Assembly: GCF_010894405.1 (NCBI RefSeq)
Contig: NZ_JAAIYA010000012.1
Coordinates: forward strand, 11,444 to 75,443
From: Pyxidicoccus caerfyrddinensis
GTDB lineage: Bacteria; Myxococcota; Myxococcia; Myxococcales; Myxococcaceae
Length of the DNA stretch: 64,000 nucleotides
Direction: 5' to 3'
Below the pieces are notes generated by a model that did not search any database, was not told the DNA's origin, and saw only the letters and a program-made list of their open reading frames with translations. Each line of letters opens with the position of its first letter. The first letter of the stretch is position 1. The translations under genes and the position numbers were made by a program. Below are positions 36,907 through 44,363 of the stretch, one piece after another.

Positions 36907-37479
36907 TCAGTGACCCGGGGGCACGGCCTCGTGCTCCCGGCACAGCAGCACGCTGTCCTCGCGCGAGAGCGGCTCCTGGGTCATCCCGCAGCGGAAGCGC
37001 CCCGGGCCCTCCCGCCGGAAGTGCTTGCAGGTGGAGCACGCCCCGAAGCTCCGCTGGGCATTCGCCGCCTGCACGCCGCGCAGCAGCCCGGTGAGGGCCT
37101 CTTCGAGCGCCTCGCCCCCACCCGGCAGTCCCGCGAGCGCCTGTTTGAAGAGCGCCGGGGGAATGGCCTCTTTCAGCACCGTGCGCCCGGCGTCCGTCAG
37201 GTGCAGGTGGACGACGCGGCGGTCCTCCGTGTCCGCCTCCTTCCGCAACAGCCCCTTCTCCTCCAGCAGCAGGAGCGTCTGGGACACCGTGCCCTTGGTG
37301 AGCCCCAGGTACTCCGTCAGAGCCGCGGGCGTGTTGCTGTAGCGGTTGCACGACTGCAGGTAGCGCAGCGCCTGGAGGTGCACCGGCTGCAGCCCATGGC
37401 GCAGCCCCGCTGCCCGCTCCTCCGTGCGCAGCAGGTTCCCGAGGCGCTCGAGCAGCGAGTAGAGGCGGTCGACGGCCAT
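36907..37479 (-). CDS. MarR-family repressor with C-terminal cysteine cluster
   Basis: The 190-residue protein has a MarR winged helix (LTEYLGLTKGTVSQTLLLLEEKGLLRKEADTEDRRVVHLHLTDAG is the core, positions ~47-92). The unusual C-terminal ~45 residues carry CSTCKHFRREGPGRFRCGM and LLCREHE, a CxxC...C...CxxH pattern that could bind zinc or an Fe-S cluster or act as a thiol switch. ATG 37479 is chosen because the operator-like palindrome lies immediately upstream. It is divergent from an AhpD-like redox protein. Two matching palindromes in the gap suggest it represses both genes. Confidence 0.85.
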   Translation of the reverse strand: MAVDRLYSLLERLGNLLRTEERAAGLRHGLQPVHLQALRYLQSCNRYSNTPAALTEYLGLTKGTVSQTLLLLEEKGLLRKEADTEDRRVVHLHLTDAGRTVLKEAIPPALFKQALAGLPGGGEALEEALTGLLRGVQAANAQRSFGACSTCKHFRREGPGRFRCGMTQEPLSREDSVLLCREHEAVPPGH

Positions 37480-37487
37480 GGAGAGAA

Positions 37488-37504
37488 GGTATCGGGACGA
37501 TACC
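37488..37504. promoter_or_regulatory. MarR operator-like palindrome O1
   Basis: GGTATCG-GGA-CGATACC is a perfect 7-bp-arm inverted repeat starting 9 nt upstream of the MarR ATG. The same half-site recurs at 37534-37554. Confidence 0.7.
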
Positions 37505-37533
37505 GACTTGACAAGCCAGGAGGTCCGGCGCAT

Positions 37534-37554
37534 TTAGTATCGAGTCGATACTAA
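37534..37554. promoter_or_regulatory. MarR operator-like palindrome O2
   Basis: TTAGTATCG and CGATACTAA form a perfect 9-bp-arm inverted repeat around AGT, 40 nt upstream of the AhpD-like gene. It shares the GTATCG-N3-CGATAC core with O1, 48 bp away centre to centre. A consensus-like TTGACA at 37508-37513 lies between the two sites, so O2 probably covers the -10 region of the rightward promoter. Confidence 0.7.
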
Positions 37555-37594
37555 TTCGACCTGCCGCACCACCCGCTGTCCCCGGAGCCACGCC

Positions 37595-38131
37595 ATGACC
37601 ACGCCCACCATCGCCCCTGTCACCGCCGCCAACACGCCCGCTGCGTCCGAGCCCACGCTCGCCGCCGTGAAGGCGAAGTTCGGCACCGTCCCGAAGATGT
37701 TCTCCACCTTCGCGCACTCTCCGGCGGCGCTGGAGGCGGTGGCGGGCTACTTCAACGCCATGGGGGGCGCGAAGCTGTCGCCGCGCACGCAGGAGGCCAT
37801 CGCCATCGCGGTGGCGGAGCTGAACCACTGCACCTACTGCCTCTCCGCGCACACGGCGCTGGCGAAGGGGCATGGGGTGAAGGCGGATGAGCTGAGTGGC
37901 TTCCGCACCGGCCGCTCGACGGACCCGCGCGAGCAGGCCATCCTTGACCTGGCCGTCGCCATCGCCCGCACGCGGGCCGCGGACGTGGGCCCGCAGCTTG
38001 CCCAGGCGCGCAAGGCGGGGCTGAGTGACGCGGAGCTGGTGGAGGTGGTGGCCGCCGTCGCCCAGAACGTGCTCACCAACTACCTCAACGTCGTGGCCGG
38101 CACCGAGGTGGACTTCCCTCGCGTCGCCTGA
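37595..38131 (+). CDS. carboxymuconolactone decarboxylase / AhpD-like family protein
   Basis: The 178-residue all-helical protein has the AhpD/CMD redox motif CxxC-x-x-H (NHCTYCLSAHTAL), with the preceding LSPRTQEAIAIAVAE helix typical of the family (peroxidase-related subgroup). These proteins reduce peroxides or peroxiredoxin partners, or act as small decarboxylases; the intact CxxCxxxH favours a redox role. It is divergent from a cysteine-rich MarR regulator, with matching palindromes between them, which fits an oxidant- or electrophile-inducible defence gene. Confidence 0.88.
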   Translation: MTTPTIAPVTAANTPAASEPTLAAVKAKFGTVPKMFSTFAHSPAALEAVAGYFNAMGGAKLSPRTQEAIAIAVAELNHCTYCLSAHTALAKGHGVKADELSGFRTGRSTDPREQAILDLAVAIARTRAADVGPQLAQARKAGLSDAELVEVVAAVAQNVLTNYLNVVAGTEVDFPRVA

Positions 38132-38251
38132 GCCGCGAAGGCCGGACCCGGAGCGCCGCATCGACACGTGGCGCTCCGGTACTTCGACCCCGGCCCACCC
38201 GCCGTCCTCCCGCATGGCTACCTACCCAGGCAAGGCGCTACCCCGGATGGC

Positions 38252-38773
38252 TTAGCTCCCTCCCTTCGTGAAGAGGCTTGCGAAGGCGGCGAGCAGCGCG
38301 AAGGTGAGCGCGAGCCCTGCTCCGAGGATGAGCACCAGCGCGAGCATCACGCCCACCACCCACAGCGTGGAAGCGCGGCGTGCCTGCTCGGGAGCACCCA
38401 GGTGCTGCTCCAGCAGGCGCACGTTGCGCAGGTTCGCCTTGAAGCCCGCGTCGAAGAGGTCTCCGAAGAGGGGCACGGACCCCACCAGCGCCTCGATGCC
38501 CACGTTGCCGAGCATCCGTCCCAGCACCGCGGGCGGCGCCCCCAGCCGCGCCGCCTGCATCACCACGTAGGCGGACATCAGTGCCCCCGCTGCGTCTCCC
38601 ACTCCTGGAATCAGTCCGATCACCGCGTCCCATCCCACCCGCGCGCCGAAGGGCAGGGGAATGGAGTCGTCCAGTGTGTGCGACAGCCAGCGCAGTTGTT
38701 CGAGCGACTGTGCGTCTCGCGTGGAGGGTGTCGATGCGGGGACGGTCCGGGAGGTCGAAGCGGGCAGGGGCAT
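38252..38773 (-). CDS. DUF4112-type membrane protein
   Basis: The 173-residue protein has the DUF4112 signature: LDDSIPLPFGARVGWDAVIG, LIPGVGDAAGALMSAYVV, and GNVGIEALVGSVPLFGDLFD, followed by a C-terminal double hydrophobic stretch (WVVGVMLALVLILGAGLALTF). It is a small inner-membrane protein of unknown function. No strong ribosome-binding site is seen before ATG 38773. It marks the left edge of the accessory island. Confidence 0.85.
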   Translation of the reverse strand: MPLPASTSRTVPASTPSTRDAQSLEQLRWLSHTLDDSIPLPFGARVGWDAVIGLIPGVGDAAGALMSAYVVMQAARLGAPPAVLGRMLGNVGIEALVGSVPLFGDLFDAGFKANLRNVRLLEQHLGAPEQARRASTLWVVGVMLALVLILGAGLALTFALLAAFASLFTKGGS

Positions 38774-38833
38774 CAGGTGGCCGAGTCTAGGGCTCCTACG
38801 AGGCCGATGGGCAGGCCGGGGCGCCGCTGGTGC

Positions 38834-39004
38834 CTACCAGCCGCATACCTCGACGTTGAAGTCCTGGTAGTAGGACGCTGACTGCCATTGCCCGTAAACG
38901 TAGGCGCTGCTGTCATGGCAGTAGCATTCCCACCGCCCGACCACGTTGGTGAGTCCGGGGTCGCTGTACGTAGGGGGCTTGGCGGGTTCAGGTTCACGTC
39001 CAGG
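38834..39004 (-). pseudogene. C-terminal remnant of a small Cys-containing protein
   Basis: A 56-codon open stretch without a usable start codon ends in a coding-looking segment (NVVGRWECYCHDSSAYVYGQ ... DFNVEVCGW). Aromatic and Cys richness and a distinct composition suggest the tail of an exported protein. Upstream of it the frame is closed by a TGA at 39005, next to the SDR fragment and direct repeat, so the front half appears to have been lost in a rearrangement. Confidence 0.35.
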
Positions 39005-39100
39005 TCATCTCCGAATGATGATGGCGGCGTTTCCGGCGAGCTGCGTGAGGGGCTCGACACCTGGAGGTCTGGACGTCAAGAGGGGCTTGAGAGTGATGTC

Positions 39101-39145
39101 CATCAGCCCTCACCCTCAACACCCCTCCCATTCGTCCTATGCGTC
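39101..39145 (+). repeat. 45-bp direct repeat, copy 1
   Basis: These 45 bases are identical to 43578-43622 in the same orientation. The copies bracket the 4.4 kb that holds the unknown/deaminase gene pair, an integrase fragment and a transposase. Copy 1 sits exactly where the SDR gene loses its homology; copy 2 sits just after the transposase remnant. Possible origins are the end of an insertion sequence, att sites, or a dispersed repeat. Confidence 0.75.
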
Positions 39146-39440
39146 GGATGGTGGCCGTTCCGGCGTTGTTCACCAGGATGCCCGGGAGGCCGAACTCGCG
39201 CGTGGCGACTTCAATCGTTCGCGCCACGTCCTCCGCGCGAACCACGTCTCCAGCGAAGGGCACGGCCCGGGTGCGTCCCTCCGCCGTCCGGTTGAGCTCC
39301 GCGGCGGCCGCCTCCAGCTTCTCCGGCGTCCGCCCGAACAGCAGGACGTTGGCGCCGTCCCGCATGAGGCGCGCGGCGATTCCCAGTCCGATACCCTGTC
39401 CTGCTCCCGCCACGATGGCACTGCTCGACATCAGCTTCAT
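39146..39440 (-). pseudogene. truncated short-chain dehydrogenase/reductase (N-terminal half)
   Basis: From ATG 39440 (AGGAG upstream) the protein has an intact Rossmann front half: AIVAGAGQGIGLGIAARLM with the TGxxxGxG-type cofactor motif, LLFGRTPEKLEAAAAELN, and ILVNNAGTATIR. It then breaks at the 45-bp repeat; the catalytic YxxxK half is missing and the remaining frame is nonsense. It is a disrupted SDR gene and marks the left junction of the island. Confidence 0.75.
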
Positions 39441-39684
39441 GGTGTGGCTCCTGGGTGAGATTCCGGCGATGGCCCTGACTCTATGCCGGCCACGCGCCGC
39501 CGCTCGGGCCTTCGGCAGTGGGTGTCTGGCCAGGGGCGGAAGAGGGCCATACCGCTGCAGTACAAGCAAGCATACCTCGAAGGCAGCGAACTGCCCGGCT
39601 GTCGCACGGTCAGCGACGCGTGAGCACATCCGCTAGAACGCGGAGCCCGTACGCCCTCCAAGCGTCAAGGGATGGTGAGCCGTC

Positions 39685-39754
39685 GGCAACCGGTGTTCCG
39701 GCAAGAACTTGCCGACCGGAGTTGCCAGCCAAGGCCTCTGGGCAAGACCTTGCC
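39685..39754. promoter_or_regulatory. cluster of GGCAAG/CTTGCC half-sites
   Basis: Two perfect dyads, CGGCAAGAACTTGCCG (39699-39714) and GGCAAGACCTTGCC (39741-39754), lie 41 bp apart centre to centre. An outer pair GGCAAC (39685-39690) and GTTGCC (39721-39726) brackets the first. Six related half-sites in 70 bp are far more than expected by chance. The cluster lies 113-182 nt upstream of the 485-residue gene in a 426-bp stretch that has no other recognisable gene, and probably binds a dimeric regulator. Confidence 0.6.
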
Positions 39755-39866
39755 GCCTCGCAGGGTGCCTCTCCCTGGAAGGCTCATGCGGTACGTCGCT
39801 TGCTATCGGGTGGCCACGGCACACCGCCGCCAACGCCCCATGAACAGGGCAAGGAAAGAAAACCCC

Positions 39867-41324
39867 ATGCAATCCATTCCCTATGATCCGGCCCTTGTGT
39901 TGGGCAATCTCGTGGACGACAAGGTTCTCAAGAGCGTCCTCGCCATCTCCGAGGCGGCCGCGCCCGCCGATAGCGCTCAGGAGGCCATGAACGCGCTGAT
40001 CGTGTCGAAGCGAAGCATCGACATGACCATCCAGGAGCTGACGGGCATGGGTATCGATCCCAAGGACGTCATCGCCTCCACCGGGGAGCTGGGCAAGGAG
40101 ATCGCCAAAGCCGCCGCGGACTATGCGACCGCCGCGATCAAGGCACAGAAGGACATCATCAAGGCCAAGAAGGATCGCGCCGCGGTTGCGGTCAGCGTCG
40201 AGGTCGAAAGCCCCATCGACTACAACCGCACCCAGATCAAACGGATGCCTCTGTCGGCGGACTCGATCAAGATGGACGCCCAGTACTTCTCCAACGACGA
40301 GAACAATCAGGGCGCCACCAGTACGGCCACCACGATCAAGGACTACGTTTCGGCCTCTACCAGCTTCCTGGGCACGTCGCGCAGCATGGAAGCCGCCAAC
40401 GCCGCCCAAGGCCAAGTCTCCAGACAATACCAGAACCACGACATCGCTGGCACGCTCGTGATCACCGTGGGATGCACCCACAAGGACGCGGTGCTGCTCG
40501 CTCCGTTCATCGTCGATCCCGACAAGGCGATCCGCACCTGGAACGCCGTGTTCTCCAGCGATGCCATCTCCACGGATCATCCGGAGAAGCTCGTCGCGGA
40601 TGTCATCACGAAGCCCGGCTCCAGCAATGCCCTGAAGCTCATCTCTGGAGCCACCTACGGCTCGAGCTTCGTGGGCATGGTCCACGTCCTGCGGTCGGAG
40701 TCGACGGCAAGCAGTCAGGAGATGTTCTCCGCCGTGGACAGCCTGCAGGCGACCATGACGACAGGAGGCTGGTTCGCCAACGCCCAGGGTGGCTTCGGGG
40801 TGTCGGATTCGTTCTCGAACGACGTGAAGCGGATGCTGAGCCTCCAGCAGATCAGCAGTCACTGCAGCATCATCACGATGGGCTCGATCCCCTCAATCAA
40901 GTCCAACATGGTGAAGGTGGGTGTCAAGCAGTTCGCCGACTTCGACCCCGCCGCGATGATGGACAAGCTCGCCACCCTGCAGAATGCCACCGCCACGGAC
41001 CAGGACTCCGTCTCCGCGTCCGCGGCCGCGGCGCGGACCGGCAATCAGATGCTCCAGATGCAGGCCACGCAAGTGAAGAGCGTCATGAGCGGCCTCGGCG
41101 ACATCGATGACGGCCAGAACAAGATGCTGGACATCAACTCACTGATGAGCGCTTTCGAGGACTACGTCGAGAAGGCGCTGGCGGGTGAGATTGGCGTGCC
41201 CATCAACTACTACCTTAAGACGATGCCCAAGGCGGAGTTGGCCCACCTGTGGGTGTCGAAGTACTACCCGCAGTACCTGGCGATCAGCGAGGACGACAAG
41301 CCAGTGGATCCGCCTGCCAAGTAG
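39867..41324 (+). CDS. unrecognised 485-residue protein of the accessory island
   Basis: The ATG at 39867 follows AAGGA and begins MQSIPYDPALVLGNLVDDKV. There is no signal peptide or obvious membrane helix. The first ~110 residues are helical (AQEAMNALIVSKRSIDMTIQ); a mixed alpha/beta part follows (IKRMPLSADSIKMDAQYF; GTLVITVGCTHKDAVLLAPF; LISGATYGSSFVGMVHVL; GGFGVSDSFSNDV; SIITMGSIPSI), then a long Gln/Met/Ala-rich helical tail and INYYLKTMPKAELAHLWVSK. Codon usage is visibly less GC-biased than the neighbouring chromosome. I do not recognise the family; the middle part vaguely recalls MACPF/CDC pore-formers, which is untested. It is followed after 53 nt by a deaminase-fold gene, probably in one operon. 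Confidence 0.8.
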   Translation: MQSIPYDPALVLGNLVDDKVLKSVLAISEAAAPADSAQEAMNALIVSKRSIDMTIQELTGMGIDPKDVIASTGELGKEIAKAAADYATAAIKAQKDIIKAKKDRAAVAVSVEVESPIDYNRTQIKRMPLSADSIKMDAQYFSNDENNQGATSTATTIKDYVSASTSFLGTSRSMEAANAAQGQVSRQYQNHDIAGTLVITVGCTHKDAVLLAPFIVDPDKAIRTWNAVFSSDAISTDHPEKLVADVITKPGSSNALKLISGATYGSSFVGMVHVLRSESTASSQEMFSAVDSLQATMTTGGWFANAQGGFGVSDSFSNDVKRMLSLQQISSHCSIITMGSIPSIKSNMVKVGVKQFADFDPAAMMDKLATLQNATATDQDSVSASAAAARTGNQMLQMQATQVKSVMSGLGDIDDGQNKMLDINSLMSAFEDYVEKALAGEIGVPINYYLKTMPKAELAHLWVSKYYPQYLAISEDDKPVDPPAK

Positions 41325-41377
41325 GCGAGCAAGGGTTTCCATCACGCCTAAAACATCAACCACAAGGAACGACTCAC

Positions 41378-41998
41378 ATGCCCATCACTTCTTTTCAACT
41401 CACTCCCGCCAACAGGGTTCAAGCCACATATGGTGTCGCCAAGGAATTGGCCCGCCAGAGTACCGCCCAGTACGGCGCCGTGCGGGGTGCTGGCGCTGGC
41501 ATCGCCGGCGGCTCGTGCTGTGCCGCCGTGGCCAGCCAACCGGCAGCGAAACTTCCGGCCGCTCACGAATTGCTCGGGTTCGACTCGAAGGGAGGGCCGC
41601 TCGTCGGGAACGCACTGAACTATGCGATCGCCTTCGGCAACTCGCGGCTCGCCCAGGGAAAACTCGACCCGGATGCCGAGGGCAATCATGCCGAGCGAGT
41701 GGCACTCAACGCCTCTGGGGCGCTGTTCATGGTGGCGGCCAACACGGCCGTGCTCTTCGTCGAGCTGACACCTTGTCCTAGCTGCCAAACCTGGCTGAAC
41801 AGTGCCAACAACCCGTATCATGCCGCACTGACGCGCGCGCTCAACCCTGTCAACCTTCATGTCTGGTGGCGTTGGGCGTACCCCAGCGCCCCCGGCCTGG
41901 CGGCGATGAACGCCTTCCATGACGTTCCCACGGCCTCTCGCGGAACGATTCAGGACCGCCTGGCGTGGCAACTCACCGACATCAACAACAACTGGTGA
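41378..41998 (+). CDS. deaminase-fold protein (HAE + PCxxC) of unknown substrate
   Basis: The 206-residue protein carries the two zinc-site motifs of the cytidine-deaminase fold at the normal spacing: H104-A105-E106 in EGNHAERVALNAS, and P132-C133-P-S-C136 in LTPCPSCQTWLNSA, separated by a strand (LFMVAANTAVLFVE). The N-terminal ~80 residues and the aromatic C-terminus (VNLHVWWRWAYPS) are not like housekeeping CDA, tRNA or dCMP deaminases. Similar compact deaminases occur as toxin domains and in orphan gene pairs. No signal peptide is present and no candidate immunity gene follows. ATG 41378 is preceded by AAGGAACG. Substrate (free base, nucleotide, DNA or RNA) is unknown. Confidence 0.75.
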   Translation: MPITSFQLTPANRVQATYGVAKELARQSTAQYGAVRGAGAGIAGGSCCAAVASQPAAKLPAAHELLGFDSKGGPLVGNALNYAIAFGNSRLAQGKLDPDAEGNHAERVALNASGALFMVAANTAVLFVELTPCPSCQTWLNSANNPYHAALTRALNPVNLHVWWRWAYPSAPGLAAMNAFHDVPTASRGTIQDRLAWQLTDINNNW

Positions 41999-42031
41999 CA
42001 AGCTCTGCACGAGCCCTTCTTCCGTGAGCCC

Positions 42032-42053
42032 CGCGGCCGCTTTGGCGGCCGCG
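42032..42053 (+). terminator. strong hairpin after the deaminase gene
   Basis: CGCGGCCGC and GCGGCCGCG form a perfect 9-bp stem with a TTTG loop, 34 nt after the deaminase stop. No T-run follows, so it is a terminator-like or mRNA-end-protecting structure and not a textbook intrinsic terminator. Confidence 0.5.
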
Positions 42054-42173
42054 AGGCGCTCGCCGACGACCTGGCTCTTGCGGCACGCAGCCTCCGCCGA
42101 GGAGCGCGGGCTTCCCGTGCTCCTTCCATCCCATCCCAGATGTCCATGGAACCGGGCTCCGCCTACGCGCCGC

Positions 42174-42275
42174 TCACGTCCCCTTCGCCACCAGCCCCAG
42201 TTCCTTCAGCCGTCGCCCCAGGGACCGCTTCGACACGTCCAGCTCGCGCACCATCGCGTCCAGGTCGCCTCTGGT
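42174..42275 (-). pseudogene. Fis-type HTH tail fragment of a sigma54-type regulator
   Basis: The last ~33 codons of an open frame read DLDAMVRELDVSKRSLGRRL followed by KELGL, ending at a TGA. This matches the C-terminal Fis-like helix-turn-helix of NtrC-family activators. The rest of such a gene is absent; upstream the sequence becomes the integrase fragment. It is a remnant. Confidence 0.5.
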
Positions 42276-42502
42276 GCCTCGGTGGGTCGATCCGACTGGA
42301 GGGCGAGCTGGTTGATGCCTCGGCGCATGTCCTCCACGTTCAGGTGACCGTAGACTTCGGTGGTGATGGCCGGGTCGGAGTGCCGGAGGCGCCGCTGCAC
42401 GGTGGCCAGGGGGACCCCCGCCTTGAGCAGCAGGGTGGCGGTGGTGTTCCGCAGGTCATGGAAGCGGAGCGGGCGGGGAAGCGCCTGGGGCCAGAGCTTC
42501 AT
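42276..42502 (-). pseudogene. C-terminal fragment of a phage-type tyrosine recombinase (integrase)
   Basis: The fragment contains the catalytic Arg in FHDLRNTTATLLL, the second conserved block in LRHSDPAITTEVYGHL with His and the nucleophile Tyr, and the tail RRGINQLALQS. The first catalytic Arg and the N-terminal DNA-binding domain are missing. Its right side stops at the left end of the IS-like unit and its left side runs into the Fis fragment. It shows that an integrative element was once here; the fragment itself is not a working recombinase. Confidence 0.7.
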
Positions 42503-42662
42503 GCCCCAGCGGGGCAGGGCTCCTAAGGGCCACCCCTGTCAAGGTGATGGAGGAGGCTCCCTGGCGCACGGGGCGGCAGGAGAGGTAGCGGTCGTTGCAG
42601 GCAACGGCGCCTGGAGGGGCCGGCGAGAGCATCTTTCAGGGAGGTTTGGCCGGAGGAGGAGT

Positions 42663-43577
42663 CATGGCCCTGGACGCCGTTTTCGAGCGCTTCGTGCACC
42701 ACAGCCCCTTGCCCGTCATGGCGCGGTTGCTCATGCAGCGGGCCTTGAGTCCCAAATGGCTCGACGGCGTGTTCGAGGAGCATCGCCAGCGGCAGTACAC
42801 CCGGGAGCTGCTCTTTTCCACCGAGGTGGACCGATGGCGTTGGTGGCCTTGGGCCTGCGGCCGTCGCTGCATGCGGCAGCCCAGGCCAGCGACGCGCTGA
42901 AGGTGTCGATGCAGGCGCTCTACGACAAGGTGCACCACACCGAGCCGCCGGTCGTGCGTGAGCTGGTGCTGGGCTGCGCAGTGCGACTGACGCCGGTGCT
43001 GGAGCAACTGAAGCTCCAGCAGCCATCCTGGGCGGCGGGTTATCGCGTGCGGGTGCTGGATGGAAACCACTTGGCGGCCAACCAGAAGCGACTCAATCCG
43101 CTGCGGGGCTTTCGAGGCGCGGCGCTGCCCGGTCAATCGCTGGTGGTGTACGCGCCGGAGTGGGACTTGGTGGTGGACCTGGTGCCGGTGGAGGATGCGC
43201 ACGCGCAGGAGCGGGCGTTGATGGGGCCGGTGCTGGAGCGCGTGCAGGCGGGGGAGTTGTGGTTGGCGGACCGAAACTTCTCGACGCGGCGGATCCTCTT
43301 CGCCGTGGAGGACAAGCACGCCGCGTTTGTCATCCGCGAGCATGGCGTTTCGCCCTCGCCAACGGAGGTGGGGCCCCTGAAGAAGGTGGGACGCGTCGAA
43401 ACGGGCGTCGTCTTCGAGCAGGCGGTGGAGATGGAGGACGAGCAGGGGCGGCGCCTGCGGCTGCCTTGCTGGAGGGGCGTCTGGGTTGGCGTGTGCCCAA
43501 AGCAGGCTGCACCGCCTCTTCCTCATCCTGGCGCACAGCTCGGCGGCACCCGTCAGCGGCCCTCCTCGACCCCTCTG
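42663..43577 (+). pseudogene. frameshifted and 3'-truncated IS4-type transposase
   Basis: ATG 42663 has a strong GGAGGAGGAG leader and starts MALDAVFERFVHHSPLPVMA. After LLFSTEVD (about 42830) the frame shifts by one, continuing as MALVALGLRPSLHAAAQASD in another frame; a single-base change explains it. The DDE core shows the first Asp in VLDGNHLAANQKRL and the second in LWLADRNFSTRRILF. The third acidic residue and the C-terminal ~100 residues are missing, replaced by the 45-bp repeat junction. It cannot be active as read. The left end of the insertion sequence is probably near 42526. Confidence 0.75.
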
Positions 43578-43622
43578 CATCAGCCCTCACCCTCAACACC
43601 CCTCCCATTCGTCCTATGCGTC
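43578..43622 (+). repeat. 45-bp direct repeat, copy 2
   Basis: Identical to 39101-39145 and in the same orientation. It separates the truncated transposase from an unrelated Ig-like protein remnant, so a recombination event has used this sequence as a junction. Confidence 0.75.
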
Positions 43623-44276
43623 CTGAGGGTGGCGGGTCTGGCGGCGGCTTTCGTGGTACCGAATGGTGGGGCCGGGGGCCCGGGCATGCTCTCCCTGGAG
43701 GCGCTCACCCTTCGCCCCGGTTCCCTCGAGGTGAGTGGCACCTTCACCGGCAATTCGGTCTACGAATATCCCCCGGCCATTCCCTATCCGTACCCGCTCA
43801 TGCAGGGCAGCCACTTCGTCGCCCACTACCCTGAGTTCTTCACCACGCAGCGGCCGCCCATCCTCGGCACCTCCTCCGTGCCGGAGGAGACGGCCTGCCC
43901 CGGGGAACTGCAGGGGCCGACGCTCTTCCTCCAGGGCAACAGCCCGATGACGCTGGAGTGCGGCCTGGACACGTGGACGGATCCGGGCGCCGAGGCCTGG
44001 GATGTGGCGTGCACCCCGCTGGTGGTGCACCGGTACAACTCGGGGAGCGATGCCTACGGACCGGGGCCCAACACGTCGGCGGAGGGGACGTACTCGGTGC
44101 CGTACAGCGCCTCGAACGCGGCGGGGACGACGGTGAGCGCCATCCGCTCGGTGCAGGTGGAGGATCGGAGGCCGCCCACGCTGCAGCTCCAGGGCCCGGC
44201 GCACCTGGTGCACACGTGCGGCAACAGCGCCCCGCCTGTGACGCGCACCGTGGACGTGGTCAACTGCCCCTGGTGA
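43623..44276 (+). pseudogene. remnant of an exported HYR/Ig-like repeat protein
   Basis: The frame lacks a start and reads clearly as a myxobacterial surface-protein piece: LEVSGTFTGNSVYEYPPAIP, LQGNSPMTLECGLDTWTDPG, YNSGSDAYGPGPNTSAEGTY, RRPPTLQLQGPAHLVHTCG. The end (HTCGNSAPPVTRTVDVVNCPW is its last segment) joins two parts that look like they are normally separated by another repeat, so there is an internal deletion as well as a missing N-terminus. It was probably a DUF5011/HYR-type extracellular protein. Confidence 0.6.
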
Positions 44277-44363
44277 CAGCGGGGTGATGGCTTCTGGCAC
44301 GACGCAGCGGCCGCCCTCCCTCGGTCACCCTCCCGGAAGCACCCCCGTCGCAAGGAAACCTCC

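Noticed and set aside
41999-42170. possible immunity gene downstream of the deaminase
   Set aside because: The space holds a GC-rich hairpin and no open frame with a start and coding character before the Fis and integrase fragments.
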